This document shows positions 29,636-40,034 of a stretch of DNA of 64,000 bases, piece after piece (positions within the stretch are counted from its first letter, which is position 1; every line of letters begins with the position of its first letter). Origin of the DNA: Yponomeuta sedellus (Eukaryota; Arthropoda; Insecta; Lepidoptera; Yponomeutidae); assembly GCA_934045075.1 (NCBI GenBank), contig OW203726.1:24853693-24917692 (forward strand), in the 5' to 3' direction. A program made the position numbers and the translations under genes. The notes below the pieces were generated by a model. That model ran no database searches and was not told the DNA's origin. It saw only the letters and a list, made by a program, of their open reading frames with translations.

Positions 29636-30061
29636 GCTTGTGTATAATAATAATATTGGCCTTTTTGCATCTACTTAATAAGATGATTTATACAGCGTCC
29701 AGTGGTATCTTCACTCACACTAGATGGGTGAAGGGACCACTCCGACGCTGTAGTGCCTGGGTCATGGTTTTATAGATGGTGTAGGCTTGCCCAGCACCTA
29801 TACCATCCTGACAGCTTAGTCGGCCTAGCCCACAGGAAAGACTAGTCAATACGTGCGGAGCCAACCAAGCCGCGGGTTTCCTCACGATGTTTTCCTTCAC
29901 AGTTAACGTGTGGTATTGCGACTGCAAATTCGCAAATGTACGTAACTTTGAAATTAAACAAAGTCATTGGTACATGCCCGCACTCGGGATCGAACCTGGG
30001 GCTCTCGCTTGCCAGTCTATGGTTTTACCCACTGAGCTACCACCGCTGTATGCTTGTGTAT
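29633..30061 (-). mobile_element. SINE-2 full copy (head, body, tail type 3) with 13-bp target duplication
   Basis: The minus-strand head lies at about 29980-30048 (gcggtggtagctcagtgggt; ccaggttcgatcccgagtg), followed by the body (ctttgtttaatttcaaagtt, acacgttaactgtgaaggaa) and tail type 3 down to gatgcaaaaaggccaatatt. The exact repeat TATGCTTGTGTAT occurs at 29633-29645 and 30049-30061. It inserted at the right edge of the composite SINE-1; their target repeats overlap by 3 bp. This is the best reference copy of SINE-2 in the window. Confidence 0.85.
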
Positions 30062-33000
30062 TTATATAGTATTTCACTTGGAAGTTGAAGATCCTTTATA
30101 TTTATTTATTTATTTATTGATACGTTTAATGTACTTCAATTTTATTTTGCACTATACTCTACCAACTGTATTTCTTTTTCTTACCGCACTCCAGGCTATC
30201 ATCTTATGATTATCAGATTAGGTTTATTATTATGGCCTTGTGCAAGTTGTGAATTATCCCTAATGCATTCTCCTCCCAATTTCATAACCTTTCACACCGC
30301 TAAGTCACCAGTAACACTTTCTTATCGGTGATACGATATGACGCAATCGATGTCAGGTTCGTAAATAATGTGACCGGTTTGTACGCATTATGTGCTTCTG
30401 TATATTATTAGTTTGTCCATGAACAGAGTAAGGCTATTGTTTATTGAACAATTTGCATAAATTTAACCCTTCTGTGACGAGGCAACAGTAAGGTTTTATT
30501 GGAGCAAAAAATGTGAAAACATTAAAATGTTTGCTGACGATTTCTTTACGACTTTGGGTGAAAGGCTTCGGGTAAAAATTAGAGCGAGTCGTAAACACAG
30601 CGTGTTGTGAGACCGCGTACCAGTTCGTTCAAATACATGACCATTGAGGTATAGATCAGACTCTAATCTCAGTAATATAAAAGTTAGATGTTACACCCAT
30701 AGAATATATTTTTATTCAGATAGCAGCATTCACAGTAGATAAGAAAAGTAATCCGTAACGCGTAACTTGAATTTGCTTAAACTTACTGCTCCATTGGCTT
30801 AGCGGAATCGCGCGGGACTATTAAAAAGGAGGTCGTGACTACGATTCCCGCTGGAGTACACTTGATTTGTACAAAAGATAAGTAAGTCCTTAAAAGTCCT
30901 TAATCTCTGCTTCCGAGATACAGACGCGAGTTGTAATAGTTGTAATGTACTCCAAAATTCATCAAATCAAAAAGCATCATCCCCTAAAAGCGGCACATTC
31001 AAACCAAATGTAACAGTTTACGACACCACGACTTTTTGCCAACAACGCCCAAAAAAGGATTGCGCAATATTTGTACAATATTGTCCGCACAAATGAATCA
31101 GGACAAATGTCCGCATTTGAACACAAACAGAACAAAAACTGGAGCGAACGGGGCAAAAAGTAGAGCAAAGCGTAATGGGTGCTTGTAAAAACTGCCGCCC
31201 TGCGCCCGCGCAAGAAAGGGGTATTTGCATAAGCAGGTAACGGTTGCGGATAATAGAAATTTTGACTCCATTTTCGAAAAGATTGGTATAAAATACGAAG
31301 AAAACTGAATTGTACAGGACATATTTTTTCCTTTTTTGGGAAAGGTTTAATCTGTGCATTCTCATCATAGTAATTTAAATAATGTTACTGCTCACTTGAA
31401 CAAAACTCCTTAGTAATGTTAGCAAGTTTAAAAGTAAAATTAACTTCTAATAAGCATCAATCTTCTGAAACACCAACCAGTACTTTTGAGAGTGGGATTT
31501 TGGATACTTTGTTTGGCCGGAGGCGGTCAAAAACCTTGATGAAGCTAATTTTAAGTGGCCAGACGTTGCCGCAAAAAAGAATACAGATACATCACAAAAA
31601 ATAAAGACCGTATATGCAAAAAAACCTTAACTCCATTTCAACGTTATTGTCATCCAAACCGTTATGCCACTCAAAGAAAGGTTAAAAATTACTCCCTTTT
31701 TTGATACTCCCTAAAAAGTCTAGACAATGTCACCGTCGGACGGTAGCCATCAAGAAACCGAAGCAGAAAAAAGTACGACAGTTACAGTTTTTAACGATCG
31801 CTTTTTACCGAACAACCCTTTGATCAAGAAATACCGTTAGAGCCGAACAAAAAGAGACCTAACTGATAGATTATGCAAAATCACCGACTCGTCCCATTGA
31901 TCGGCACAGTTCCCAGGCTTCGATATAAAGACGAGCCCAATCGATATGCGCCGAGATGACACCTTGTTTGAATATTCCCGTCTTTCCCATGGAAAGGGTT
32001 GCCAGGGGTGGAGGTCTATAGGCAAATTCGATTATCTAGCAGCATTCTCACGAGCATCCCGGCTGCTTACAATAAATCTTTGCATACAGCCCCTACGAAA
32101 AAAACACGCTATTAAAAAAGAGCTATCTATCGCGCGACCCTCGAGAAATATGCATAAGAAAGAGCCCGTACACACCCAAATTATACGCCAAGGTGACAAG
32201 TGCCGCTGTCCATGAAGTTTGCAGTAACCCGAGGGATCAACCCTTACAAATAGTTGCCGTACTTCATGCGCTCGCGCACCATGGGTGCAGTTTTTTTCTA
32301 TGAGGATCTATACCTGTAACCATGCATAGACGTGGGGACAGTTTATTTGCATTTTTTTTTGTATTATTCCTTTACAAATAGTATCTTAACCCTATTGAAT
32401 AATGTCAGGGGTTAGGTTGCACTTAATATTCAAAAAGGGCAGGTACATTTCGCTAAATATTCTCGCATAAATTATAGTCAGGTACATTTTGCTATTGTGT
32501 GAAGGGTGCGTTAGCGAAAAGGGGTATAGAACATTCAGTGGATTAGCTATAGTGGCATGTCTGTCTAGGGGCTTAAAGTCGTGTTTTCTACTGAATAACC
32601 GTTTTCTAAATCGCGGCTGCATACGGATCTGTGACATTCTACTTCCTGAACGGTTTAACCCGTTTCCTTTGAAAGAATTTATGCAAAAAAGTTCTACCCA
32701 TCCCATTTTTTTATTCAATAAAATTTAGGGGCCATGCACATTATGCAAATGCACGCATAAATTTTGTTGGGACACACATGGGGTGGTTGCTTCGGAAAAT
32801 GTTCCTTTTGATGTTCTAATAGAGTTGGGTTTAGCTTGTGAAGTTTTTCAGACGTTTGAGGATTATGAGTAAGTATGCAATTTTTTTCTTCAATAGTCTG
32901 TTAGAAATTCGATTCTTGATAGGTTTTTTCTCAGGACCCGGCCTTACCGTTACGCGGAGGTCGTGAATGTGTGTTACCTTTTTTTACTGTACAAAAAGTG

Positions 33001-33315
33001 ACATCTGAACCAGAGCGGGGTTCGGATTAGAATATGTAATTATTTCCTTTACGTTTTTCGGAAACGGTAGTTGGGCCGTTAGGTGTGTCGGGTCGCGGGT
33101 ACTTGGCGGTCGCGCTCGCTTTTTGTATCGCGGCTAGATCGCGGAAGCGGGCCGTCGCCCTCAACATTTGTATAAGAATGACCGAATTAGCGCGTAGTTT
33201 AGTAGCTGTGTCAGATAAAACGTTACTAAATGTCACTTGGAAATTCTGGAAAACATGAGTTTTTTAACACGCTCACTGCACTTGGACAGAAGTACTAAAT
33301 TTAGTTATGTAAGTA
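30062..33315. other. long repeat-poor island (3.2 kb)
   Basis: Apart from a tRNA-like phrase at 30785-30860 (attggcttagcggaatcg; gactacgattcccgc), nothing resembles the repeats around it. Composition varies, with GC-richer, CpG-containing blocks at 31130-31250 and 33050-33200. The frames here (31018-31368, 32392-32718, 33027-33236) show no domain. The absence of insertions over 3 kb in such a repeat-dense window hints at constraint. It is a candidate host regulatory DNA block; this is inference. Confidence 0.4.
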
Positions 33316-33318
33316 TAA

Positions 33319-33568
33319 GGGCGAGATAAATAGTCGTTGCTTAGCCCAAGTCCGTACTCAAGCTTCCCTAAGCATTACTTCAGGCTAACTTAGCTAAGTA
33401 TCAAAGTAGACGTTTGCTTAGCTAAGCATGTTCTTGGGCCAATGCTAAGAATTAGTCCGGGTTTTACGACTTAGAGAGTGCCAAATTACTGTCTATGATA
33501 GACAAATCGATTCTTAAGCAAGTGCTTTCGCTAAGACTCGTTCTTAGAAGCGACTATTTATCTCGCCC
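33319..33568 (+). mobile_element. 250-bp MITE, copy 2 (3-bp target TAA)
   Basis: It starts GGGCGAGATAAATAGTCG, ends CGACTATTTATCTCGCCC, and is flanked by TAA at 33316-33318 and 33569-33571. It has the same length as copy 1 (19128-19377) and only a handful of differences by eye, so the family was recently active. The perfect 18-bp TIR is longer than in copy 1. Non-coding; many short cttagc/gctaag inverted phrases. Confidence 0.8.
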
Positions 33569-33689
33569 TAAGAGTAGTGTTCTCGCCTTATAAATTCTTT
33601 CTATTTTTACGTCAATGATTGTGTAAAAGAATGTACTGTTAGAAATACTATATTATTGTTTAAGTCGTATGCTTAATTATAGGGGTTTT

Positions 33690-33806
33690 TTATGTTACCC
33701 ATAAACGTCCCACTACAGGGTACAGGCCTTCTCTCAGAGAGAGTGAGAGAGTGTGGGCTTAATTATCACGCGTGCCTATCGCGGACTGACAATTTTAAGC
33801 AAGGTA
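33690..33806 (-). repeat. SINE-2 tail type 1
   Basis: cccactacagggtacaggcc, ttctctcagagagagtgaga, gggcttaattatcacgcgtg and cctatcgcggactgacaatt are the inverse of the type 1 tail. It ends about 15 bp before the compound microsatellite. Confidence 0.65.
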
Positions 33807-33820
33807 TTTGAAGACTTTAT

Positions 33821-34014
33821 CCATCCATCCATCCATCCATCCGTCCGTCCGTCCGTCCGTCCGTCCGTCCGTCCGTCCGTCCGTCCGTCCGTCCGTCCGT
33901 CCGTCCGTCCGTCCGTCCATCCATCCATCCATCCATCCATCCATCCATCCATCCATCCATCCATCCATCCATCCATCCATCCATCCATCCATCCATCCAT
34001 CCATCCATCCATCC

Positions 34015-34100
<86 letters not shown>
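33821..34100. repeat. compound tetranucleotide microsatellite, 70 units
   Basis: Uninterrupted order on plus: (CCAT)5 33821-33840, (CCGT)19 33841-33916, (CCAT)25 33917-34016, (CTAT)21 34017-34100. Each block differs from its neighbour by one base in the unit, so the array looks like successive point changes spread by slippage. Predicted [12 protein letters not shown] repeat proteins are artefacts. It abuts the 3' end of a minus-strand LINE-R piece at 34107-34252. Confidence 0.95.
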
Positions 34101-34253
34101 ATATAATCAGCCCCACCAACCCACTGCTGGGCATAGGCCTCCTTTTTACTGCGCCATTCCTCACGGTCCTGTGCTAATCTGATCAATCTCTGACCCGCAA
34201 CAGTCACGATGTCCTCTGACCATCGTGTCGGTGGTCTGGCTACCAACCTCCTT
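34101..34253 (-). pseudogene. LINE-R (RTE-like) C-terminal coding remnant, uninterrupted
   Basis: The minus strand from 34252 reads without a stop [50 protein letters not shown], then TAG at about 34100. RPPTRWxxDI..VAG / AQDRxxWR / EAYxQQW is the C-terminal pattern of RTE-like LINEs. It is the most intact of six minus-strand LINE-R pieces (also 12-180, 5632-5735, 28768-28832, 47993-48098, 61060-61217). RT and endonuclease are absent; the piece is 5'-truncated at about 34253, where a short SINE-2 body trace (cctcacgataatttccttca) begins. Confidence 0.7.
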
Positions 34254-34257
34254 CCCT

Positions 34258-34310
34258 CCCTTGTGTACTAAGATTTCCTCACGATAATTTCCTTCATATT
34301 TAAAATCCAA
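34258..34310 (-). repeat. SINE-2 body trace
   Basis: gatttcctcacgataatttc and cttcatatttaaaatcc are the inverse of the SINE-2 ggaaaacatcgtgaggaaac block. Confidence 0.4.
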
Positions 34311-35008
34311 TTCCAGGTCAACAATCAATTAATTGTAGTTATAGTTTATTCTACGTTCCTTGTCGTACAAAAATTGCAAATTTATTGTAAAATGTACTAT
34401 TTCATATACATTTTGGTTTCTTTGTCCCGTCCTTGATGCGGCTACGTTCTTTCGTAAAGAGTCCCATTATCTGCCTATATCGTTCGCTCAGTGGGCAAAA
34501 TAAACAAACCCCAGGTCCGTTATAAGAAAAAAATGCCAAAACCGCGGCGCGGGGCGGACTCTGATTGTTGTCGGAGGGTCGCTTTCGCTAAAAAAAATGT
34601 TTTTTTTCTTCATGAAAACGACTCCTTTTTTGCCGACCCATTGTCTCCGCTCTATTGTCTTCACAATTTGAAATATTTTTATGCTTTCCGGATGACAATA
34701 ATGCCTTGCTTCTTATTTCTCGATCGACTCTATTATTTAGCGGATTTATTGAGCTCTGACGTGTTGCCATTGTTTTTAATGAGAGATCGCTATCGCGCGA
34801 GCGATTTTAAGGCAGCAATTTGTACACGGATATTGATTCGGGAGCCAGCACTAAAATCATCAGATTTGTATCTGTGACAGTTGAATTAATTTCTTATTGG
34901 ATTTTTTTCGAGCGTTGGATAGCCAACGATCAAGTGGTTTGCATCACTTGTCTGACGTTCTGAGTTTAGGTAAATCCCGGCATTTAACTAGTTTTTGCTG
35001 AGCTTTAT
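34311..35008. other. repeat-poor interval
   Basis: No mobile-element signature. The 128-aa plus frame at 34491-34877 has low-complexity stretches (KKNVFFLHENDSFFADP) and a competing frame on the other strand. No domain is recognised and I do not call a gene. Possibly conserved non-coding DNA. Confidence 0.3.
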
Positions 35009-35009
35009 A

Positions 35010-35212
35010 CATTTACGGATTTGTAGTACCACTATCATTCGCTAACTGTGAAGAAAATTGTCGTGAGAAAACCTGAGTGCCTGAAGTAGGTACTCATACT
35101 TGAAACTGCGATTTCATGATGAGCACGCTTGGTGGTAAAGCCCATACTCTCAATTTGAAAGCAATCCTATGTCCTATGCAGTGGGATATTTTATAGGCTG
35201 CAAATGATACAG
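35010..35212 (+). repeat. SINE-2 body and degraded tail type 1
   Basis: atcattcgctaactgtgaag, ttgtcgtgagaaaacctgag, atgagcacgcttggtggtaa, gcccatactctcaa and cctatgcagtgggatatttt keep the family order with many substitutions. An older copy. Confidence 0.55.
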
Positions 35213-35788
35213 AATTTTTCGAGTAAAACGTAAATATTAATCCAAAATACCCTTTCAAAATGCAGTTATTTAAATCTACTATTTTATTTTAAAAAATAGT
35301 AGACAGCTTAGGAATGTTTTAAAGGAATCGTCTTTGAAAAATATAAACTATTGCTATCAACAGTATCGACATACGAGGAAGAGTAATTTATCTTATTGCA
35401 ATAGCAGCAGGCATTAGCATAGCTATCGCGTCATAGGTGATATATCGGTGAATTATTCTAATGGCCTGATCAGGCGCATTGATTTGTTTTCCGCAGCTTT
35501 TTGCCGATCGTCGCGAATTACCATGAGAATGACGAAAGGTGTTTTGTCAAATGAATTCGGGCTCTTGTTTGTTCATGGCCTTATTTTCGAAGGCAACATC
35601 TGCTGTTTCCGATAAAATATTAATAAGACTCATGAGCTGGTTTACCGCCACACTAGGGTGACCTCCGGTTTCTGGAATAATAACAGGTAAGTAATATACG
35701 TTAATACTTAGAAGCAATATTCTAAATATATTACATTTGTAGCGTAACAATTGTTGCATAGTTCTAACACAAATCTCAGCTTGAAAAC
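35213..35788. other. unannotated interval
   Basis: No repeat recognised. The 102-aa minus frame at 35547-35855 runs into the SINE-1 unit and has no domain. Confidence 0.3.
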
Positions 35789-36008
35789 TTATTTCTGTCT
35801 TAAAAACCTCTTTAGAGGCAAAAAATTCCGCCCATGCCAGGACTCGAACACGCAACCTCTGGCTAACCGTACCAGCGCTCTCCCAACTGAGCTAATGGGC
35901 AAGTGCCGAGTGGGTTCGAGCCCCGGCGTAATTTTTAGCCTCTAAATAGGTTCTTAAAATTATCCTCAGCACGGGTTAGCGCAATAAAAATAATATCATT
36001 ATTTCTGT
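35789..36008. mobile_element. SINE-1 inverted dimer with 10-bp target duplication
   Basis: The minus part includes a whole inverse head (cgaacacgcaacctctggct, accagcgctctcccaactga, gctaatgggc). The plus arm follows (gtgggttcgagccccgg, tttttagcctctaaataggt, cagcacgggttagcgcaata). The exact repeat TTATTTCTGT occurs at 35789-35798 and 35999-36008. In contrast to 12383-12586 the loop here contains the inverse tRNA head. Confidence 0.7.
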
Positions 36009-36594
36009 ATTTTTATTATATGACATATTATTAATTAATAAAAGACATTGTAAAGCAATTTCAAATAGGTAACCATAGCACAGGTTCATCCTAGTTTGAT
36101 TACCTCTTAGATACATCCTGTGTAATTTATATCAATAAAGATATTTGTATTTTAATTACTGGTTACACACGGCCTCTTTAAAACCACCTACATTTCAGCG
36201 TGTATTAATGGAAACCACATTTGAGCGTGACGTTTCAATAATGAGACTATTACCAAACCCCCTGTGCACATCCATAAGACTTTATCGCCGGGACACACGA
36301 ACTATAATTGCTCAACAAATCGACACACTAAAACTGGTTATTAAGGACAGTTAATGAGTGTCACTTTATTGCAGCACATGCTGGTTGGTCCTCATTTCGA
36401 TTGTCCACTTATTGAGTGACACGCGCTTGGATCGCTGACGCATTGTGGTTACGCATCATTTTGAGCATAACGAGAGAATTGCATATCCCAGGAACTGCGT
36501 TGGGGCTCAAGTTGCTGACACAAGTGCCAAGGTCTGGTCTCAGCCTGTGGGATGTCGGCGTGAATTTATGTAGGTATCTTTATGCATCTTTATG
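36009..36594. other. unannotated interval
   Basis: The phrase ccatagcacaggttcatcct-agtttgattacctcttagata near 36073-36115 may be an old SINE-3 body trace. Otherwise nothing. Confidence 0.3.
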
Positions 36595-36805
36595 TAGATA
36601 GATAGACAGATAGAAAACACTTTATTTGGCAACCACAAAAAAAATATAACCATGAATAGGTAACTGGAAGAAAATGCTACTTATCATTAAGTAGGTACGC
36701 CTTTGTACCAAATACGATATGTTTTGTGAATCTAAGTAAGATTATACAAGTGGCGGTCTTATCGCTTAGAGCGATCTCTTCCGGACAACTTTTGGATGGA
36801 GTAGC
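36595..36805 (-). repeat. REP-G (LINE 3'-end-like) remnant
   Basis: gatagatagacagatagaaa and acactttatttggc begin it (an inverse poly-A/gata tail). It continues to aagtggcggtcttatcgctt, agagcgatctcttccggaca and acttttggatggagtag. Related pieces: 23565-23680, 48963-49135, 58185-58245, 62635-62770. The tail on the left makes it a minus-strand LINE 3' end; no coding part remains. Confidence 0.55.
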
Positions 36806-36845
36806 TAGTCTGTCTGTAGGTTTATTTTTTATTTTTTATTTTTAA

Positions 36846-36884
36846 TCAATATATTTTCGATTTATAAAATCGAAAATATATTGA
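36846..36884. repeat. perfect 18-bp palindrome, 3-bp loop
   Basis: TCAATATATTTTCGATTT (36846-36863), loop ATA, and the exact inverse at 36867-36884. It would form a tight AT-rich hairpin. No flanking signature identifies an element. Confidence 0.85.
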
Positions 36885-36959
36885 CAACAAGTAGCGAAAG
36901 ATTGCAAGAATATAAGTATAGAAATGCATAAGTATTGTAATATGACTATTCTATTGTAT

Positions 36960-37205
36960 AATTGTATCAACCTTTATATGTCCCCACTGCTGGGGTACGG
37001 GTCTCTTCCTGCATCGCAGGAAGGTTAGGCCATACTCCACCACGGGGGCTAAGTCCGGGTTGGTGCAGGATTATAAGACAGCGGCGGGCCTTACTGTCAG
37101 AAGTTATCAAGCCGCCCATAAGGCCTCTGACATGGCTTAACGACTGCCATTACATGACAACTGGCACCAACCGCTTCACGTGCCTTGCAAAGCACGGAAT
37201 GCATA
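36960..37205 (-). repeat. SINE-4 3' two thirds
   Basis: tatcaacctttatatgtccc, tgctggggtacgggtctctt, ctccaccacgggggctaagt, ttactgtcagaagttatcaa, aggcctctgacatggcttaa and tgccttgcaaagcacggaat. The 5' head region is missing beyond 37205. Confidence 0.7.
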
Positions 37206-37323
37206 AGCAGATAACTAAAGGACAGCTGAAGTAAATTTAGAAATGAAAATAGTGCTACAATTTACAGCACTTGCAGATTACGTTATTTCTTGGGGGCTTG
37301 CCGCCTTCTTTAATTCCACAGCA

Positions 37324-37558
37324 AACGTTGCAATTAAATTAAACTGTTTTAATACGGATTTCACTCGTTTATTATATTTTTTACAATTTTCCGACGTTTC
37401 GGCACTTTTACAGGTGCCTTGGTCTCGGATGACTGTGAAAGTGCCGAAACGTCGGAAAATTGTAAAAAATATAATAAAAGTGTGAAATCCGTATTAAAAT
37501 AGTTGTAAATATGTCTAGTACTCGTGTTAACCTTAGAAAATACTATAACGTTGCAATT
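37324..37558. mobile_element. foldback element with 66-bp near-perfect arms
   Basis: The left arm 37347-37412 (ttttaatacggatttcactc through ccgacgtttcggcactttta) is the inverse of the right arm 37434-37499 with only a few mismatches; the loop is about 21 bp (ggtgccttggtctcggatga). The 12-bp direct repeat AACGTTGCAATT at 37324-37335 and 37547-37558 brackets the region. Open frames in both strands across the arms are mirror artefacts. The gacgtttcgg core recurs at 40090-40115 and in 62890-63163. Confidence 0.7.
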
Positions 37559-38929
37559 GCCAACAGAAAAATTACATAGGCAATCGGGTGGAACACCCGA
37601 CACCTCAGCCCGTCAGCTGCATCGGCGACAATAGTGCCACAATCACCCGTCACTCGTATGCAAATAAGTATCGGGAAGCCATAAACAAGCAGTAACGCAT
37701 CCGCGCAGTTCACCGGTTCAAATCACTTGGTATTTATATGTTAATCTTTATTCTACGCAGTCGTGTCGTGACATTGAAGGAATTTCGGGAACACAAATAG
37801 AGGGGCACCGATGGTGCGTTTTGGTTGAGCATAAATTTGAAATTCGCACTTGGCTCCCATAGAGCATGGCTTATAACTTCTTTAGGGAAGAGACTCGTGC
37901 CCCTCGGTGGGGATATAATGGGTTGATTATCATGATGAATTTAAAGAGTTATTATTTTTTTTTTATATAATCCAGGTTCATGCAATCCGCCAATTCTAGT
38001 ATTAGACCAATCCTATACTAAACCCCGTCACGTTCCTTAACAAGCGTGAAATACCAGTATTTATCTAGAAATATCTACGTACATAACTATATTTTATATA
38101 AATTTATTTGTTAAATATGTATTTCAATTGATTATATGCATATATTATTTATTTAGAGTTGAATATTTGTATGCAAGCTTAATTTTTATATTTAAAAATT
38201 TAGAACGTCAATGGGTGATAAAATAGAGTTCTAACATAATCTTAACATCAATCTTGTTAAAGTCTTCTTTTTGTTTACATACTGACTTCGGTACAATCCA
38301 ACGTGTATCAATCAAATTAATTATTTATATTGTAATGTTTACCTCTAGAGACGAAGATCAAATCAAATCATTTTTTACTACAACATAAAGCATTTCTATT
38401 CTGTTTGCTGAATTTTAATATACAATGCAAGAGTAAATACAATAAAAGAACAGTCCATAACTGTCCTTCTGTACGTTTCACTTCGTATGTTAGGCACATT
38501 TGCAATGTAAATCAGGAGCAAAGAATATTTAACGTAGTTCGATGGATGATTAAGTGCAATTTCACTTTATTGTTGTGTTATCGCTTCGTAACCGCGCAGA
38601 TGGCTGCGTGACGTATGACAATAGTATTTACGTCTCTTACGCAGCACACAGCCCTTTTCTCAGGGAGAGATAAAAGGATATATACTTATTTCTAGTTCTT
38701 GAATTTAGACCTTTTCTGTCGACTTCAACTTTGCAGTTGACTGGTAGAAAATGCTCCTAGCATTGAGTCTGCCGCATTGCCTTGTAAACTATACAGCTGT
38801 GGAATAAAAGTGTTAATAAATAAATAACTACTTAAAATGATGACACTTAAGTGTTTACTTTTAGATATTAAACTAAAAATTTTAATAAGTGACATTCCTA
38901 GTTAAACCTGAGACTTTCAAACTTAGCCT
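37559..38929. other. mostly unannotated, with a SINE-4 trace at 37855-37930
   Basis: tagagcatggcttataactt and agactcgtgcccctcggtgg with gatataatgggttgatta near 37857-37927 look like a degraded SINE-4 end. The rest is AT-rich with no signature. Confidence 0.35.
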
Positions 38930-39145
38930 AACTATTGGGCTATTGTACGTAGTAAGCTCTGAGGTTCGTTAACACTTCAGACACTCGCGATGTTTTCTTT
39001 CACCGTTAGCGAGTTTTATTGCTACTATAACTTCAGTAATGTACATAACTTACAAAACAAAATCATTAGTACTTGCCGGGATTCGAACCCATCTCCCAGT
39101 TGAGAAGCCGGCGTCCTACCTCTCCGCTTAACAGCTCTGACGTTC
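38930..39145 (-). mobile_element. SINE-2 with a fourth kind of head and tail type 2
   Basis: On the minus strand the head lies at about 39065-39140 (agctgttaagcggagaggta; gatgggttcgaatcccggca), followed by the body (gtacattactgaagttatag, cgctaacggtgaaagaaaac) and tail type 2 (gagcttactacgtacaatag, cccaatagttagg). The head differs from that of 29646-30048 and 26345-26590. Confidence 0.65.
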
Positions 39146-39479
39146 CTTGTCTTCCATTCAGAAACCTGTGGTTAACCAACACGTCACTAAAACCCTAATT
39201 TTTATTTTAGCCTGCCGATTTCCTCTATTTACTCCTAATTTAGGACTATAATATCTTAATAAACTGTCAAAATAGAGGAAATAGTAACCTCACAATTCTC
39301 AGACAAGCGATCTCATTGACAGACCAAGTAATAATTGTCATCACTTCAGCTTGGCCGTGACTGCGGTAACTCAAATATTAATATTTAATCGACAAAGAAG
39401 AATATTAAATTTTATAGCAGGTAAGGTAAGATTTATTAAGTATCGTAATATGTAAGTGTTTTGTTTCGAGTGTAAGTGT
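39146..39479. other. unannotated interval with an inverted pair
   Basis: ATTTCCTCTATTT at 39218-39230 is exactly inverted at 39270-39282, a 13-bp stem with a loop of about 39 bp. No other signal. Confidence 0.5.
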
Positions 39480-39680
39480 TTCGACGACCTCTGTGGCGAA
39501 GGGGTAGCGCATCTGCCTACCATGCAAGAGGTCCCGGGTTCGAATCCAGGCTGAGGACAAAAAAAACCCTAGGTCTTGGATGTTTACATGTTTGTGATGT
39601 CGCTGTTTCTGGTTCCCACGACACAGGCTATCCTAGTGTGGGGCCAGAAGCAATGTAAGTGTTATGTTATGTTATTTTTG
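39480..39680 (+). mobile_element. SINE-3 copy
   Basis: The head at about 39485-39556 (ctctgtggcgaaggggtagc; cgggttcgaatccagg) is followed by an A-rich linker and the body (tcttggatgtttacatgttt, gtgatgtcgctgtttctggt, aggctatcctagtgtggggc, gaagcaatgtaagtg). Confidence 0.7.
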
Positions 39681-39704
39681 ATAATTGGCAATACTACTTA
39701 ATGA

Positions 39705-40022
39705 GATGATTTTTTTTTGCATCTACTTAATGAGATGATTTATACAGCGTCCAGTGGTATCTTCACTCACACTAGATGGGTGAAGGGACCACTCCGACGC
39801 TGTAGTGCCTGGGACATAGTTTTATAGATGGTGTAGGCTTGCCAAGCACCTGTACCATCCTGACAGCTTAGTCGGCCTAGCCCACAGGAAAGACTTGTCA
39901 ATACGTGCGGAGACAACCAAGCCGCGAGTTTCCTCACGATGTTTTCCTTCACCGTTAGCGTGTGGTATTGCGACTACAAATTCGCAAATGTACGTATCTT
40001 TGAAATTAAACAAAGTCATTGG
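39705..40022 (-). mobile_element. SINE-2 tail type 3 and body, head lost
   Basis: gcatctacttaatgagatga, cactccgacgctgtagtgcc, cctagcccacaggaaagact, tcctcacgatgttttccttc and gtgtggtattgcgactacaa run to aacaaagtcattgg. Where the head should follow, the sequence changes to a piece of the gacgtttcgg foldback family. Confidence 0.7.
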
Positions 40023-40034
40023 CGATACTCATAC

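Noticed and set aside
30785..30860. tRNA-like sequence
   Set aside because: Box-like phrases only; stems do not form well. Left as a note in the island entry.
33753..34182. Long frames of [12 protein letters not shown] or MDGW/TDGR repeats on both strands
   Set aside because: They are translations of the CCAT/CCGT/CTAT microsatellite; a tetranucleotide without stops is open in several frames.
34491..34877. 128-aa plus-strand frame
   Set aside because: Low-complexity, no domain, and the opposite strand is also partly open.
37243..37603. Two 80-aa frames on opposite strands with the same VPKRRKIVKNII ending
   Set aside because: They are mirror images caused by the hairpin arms.
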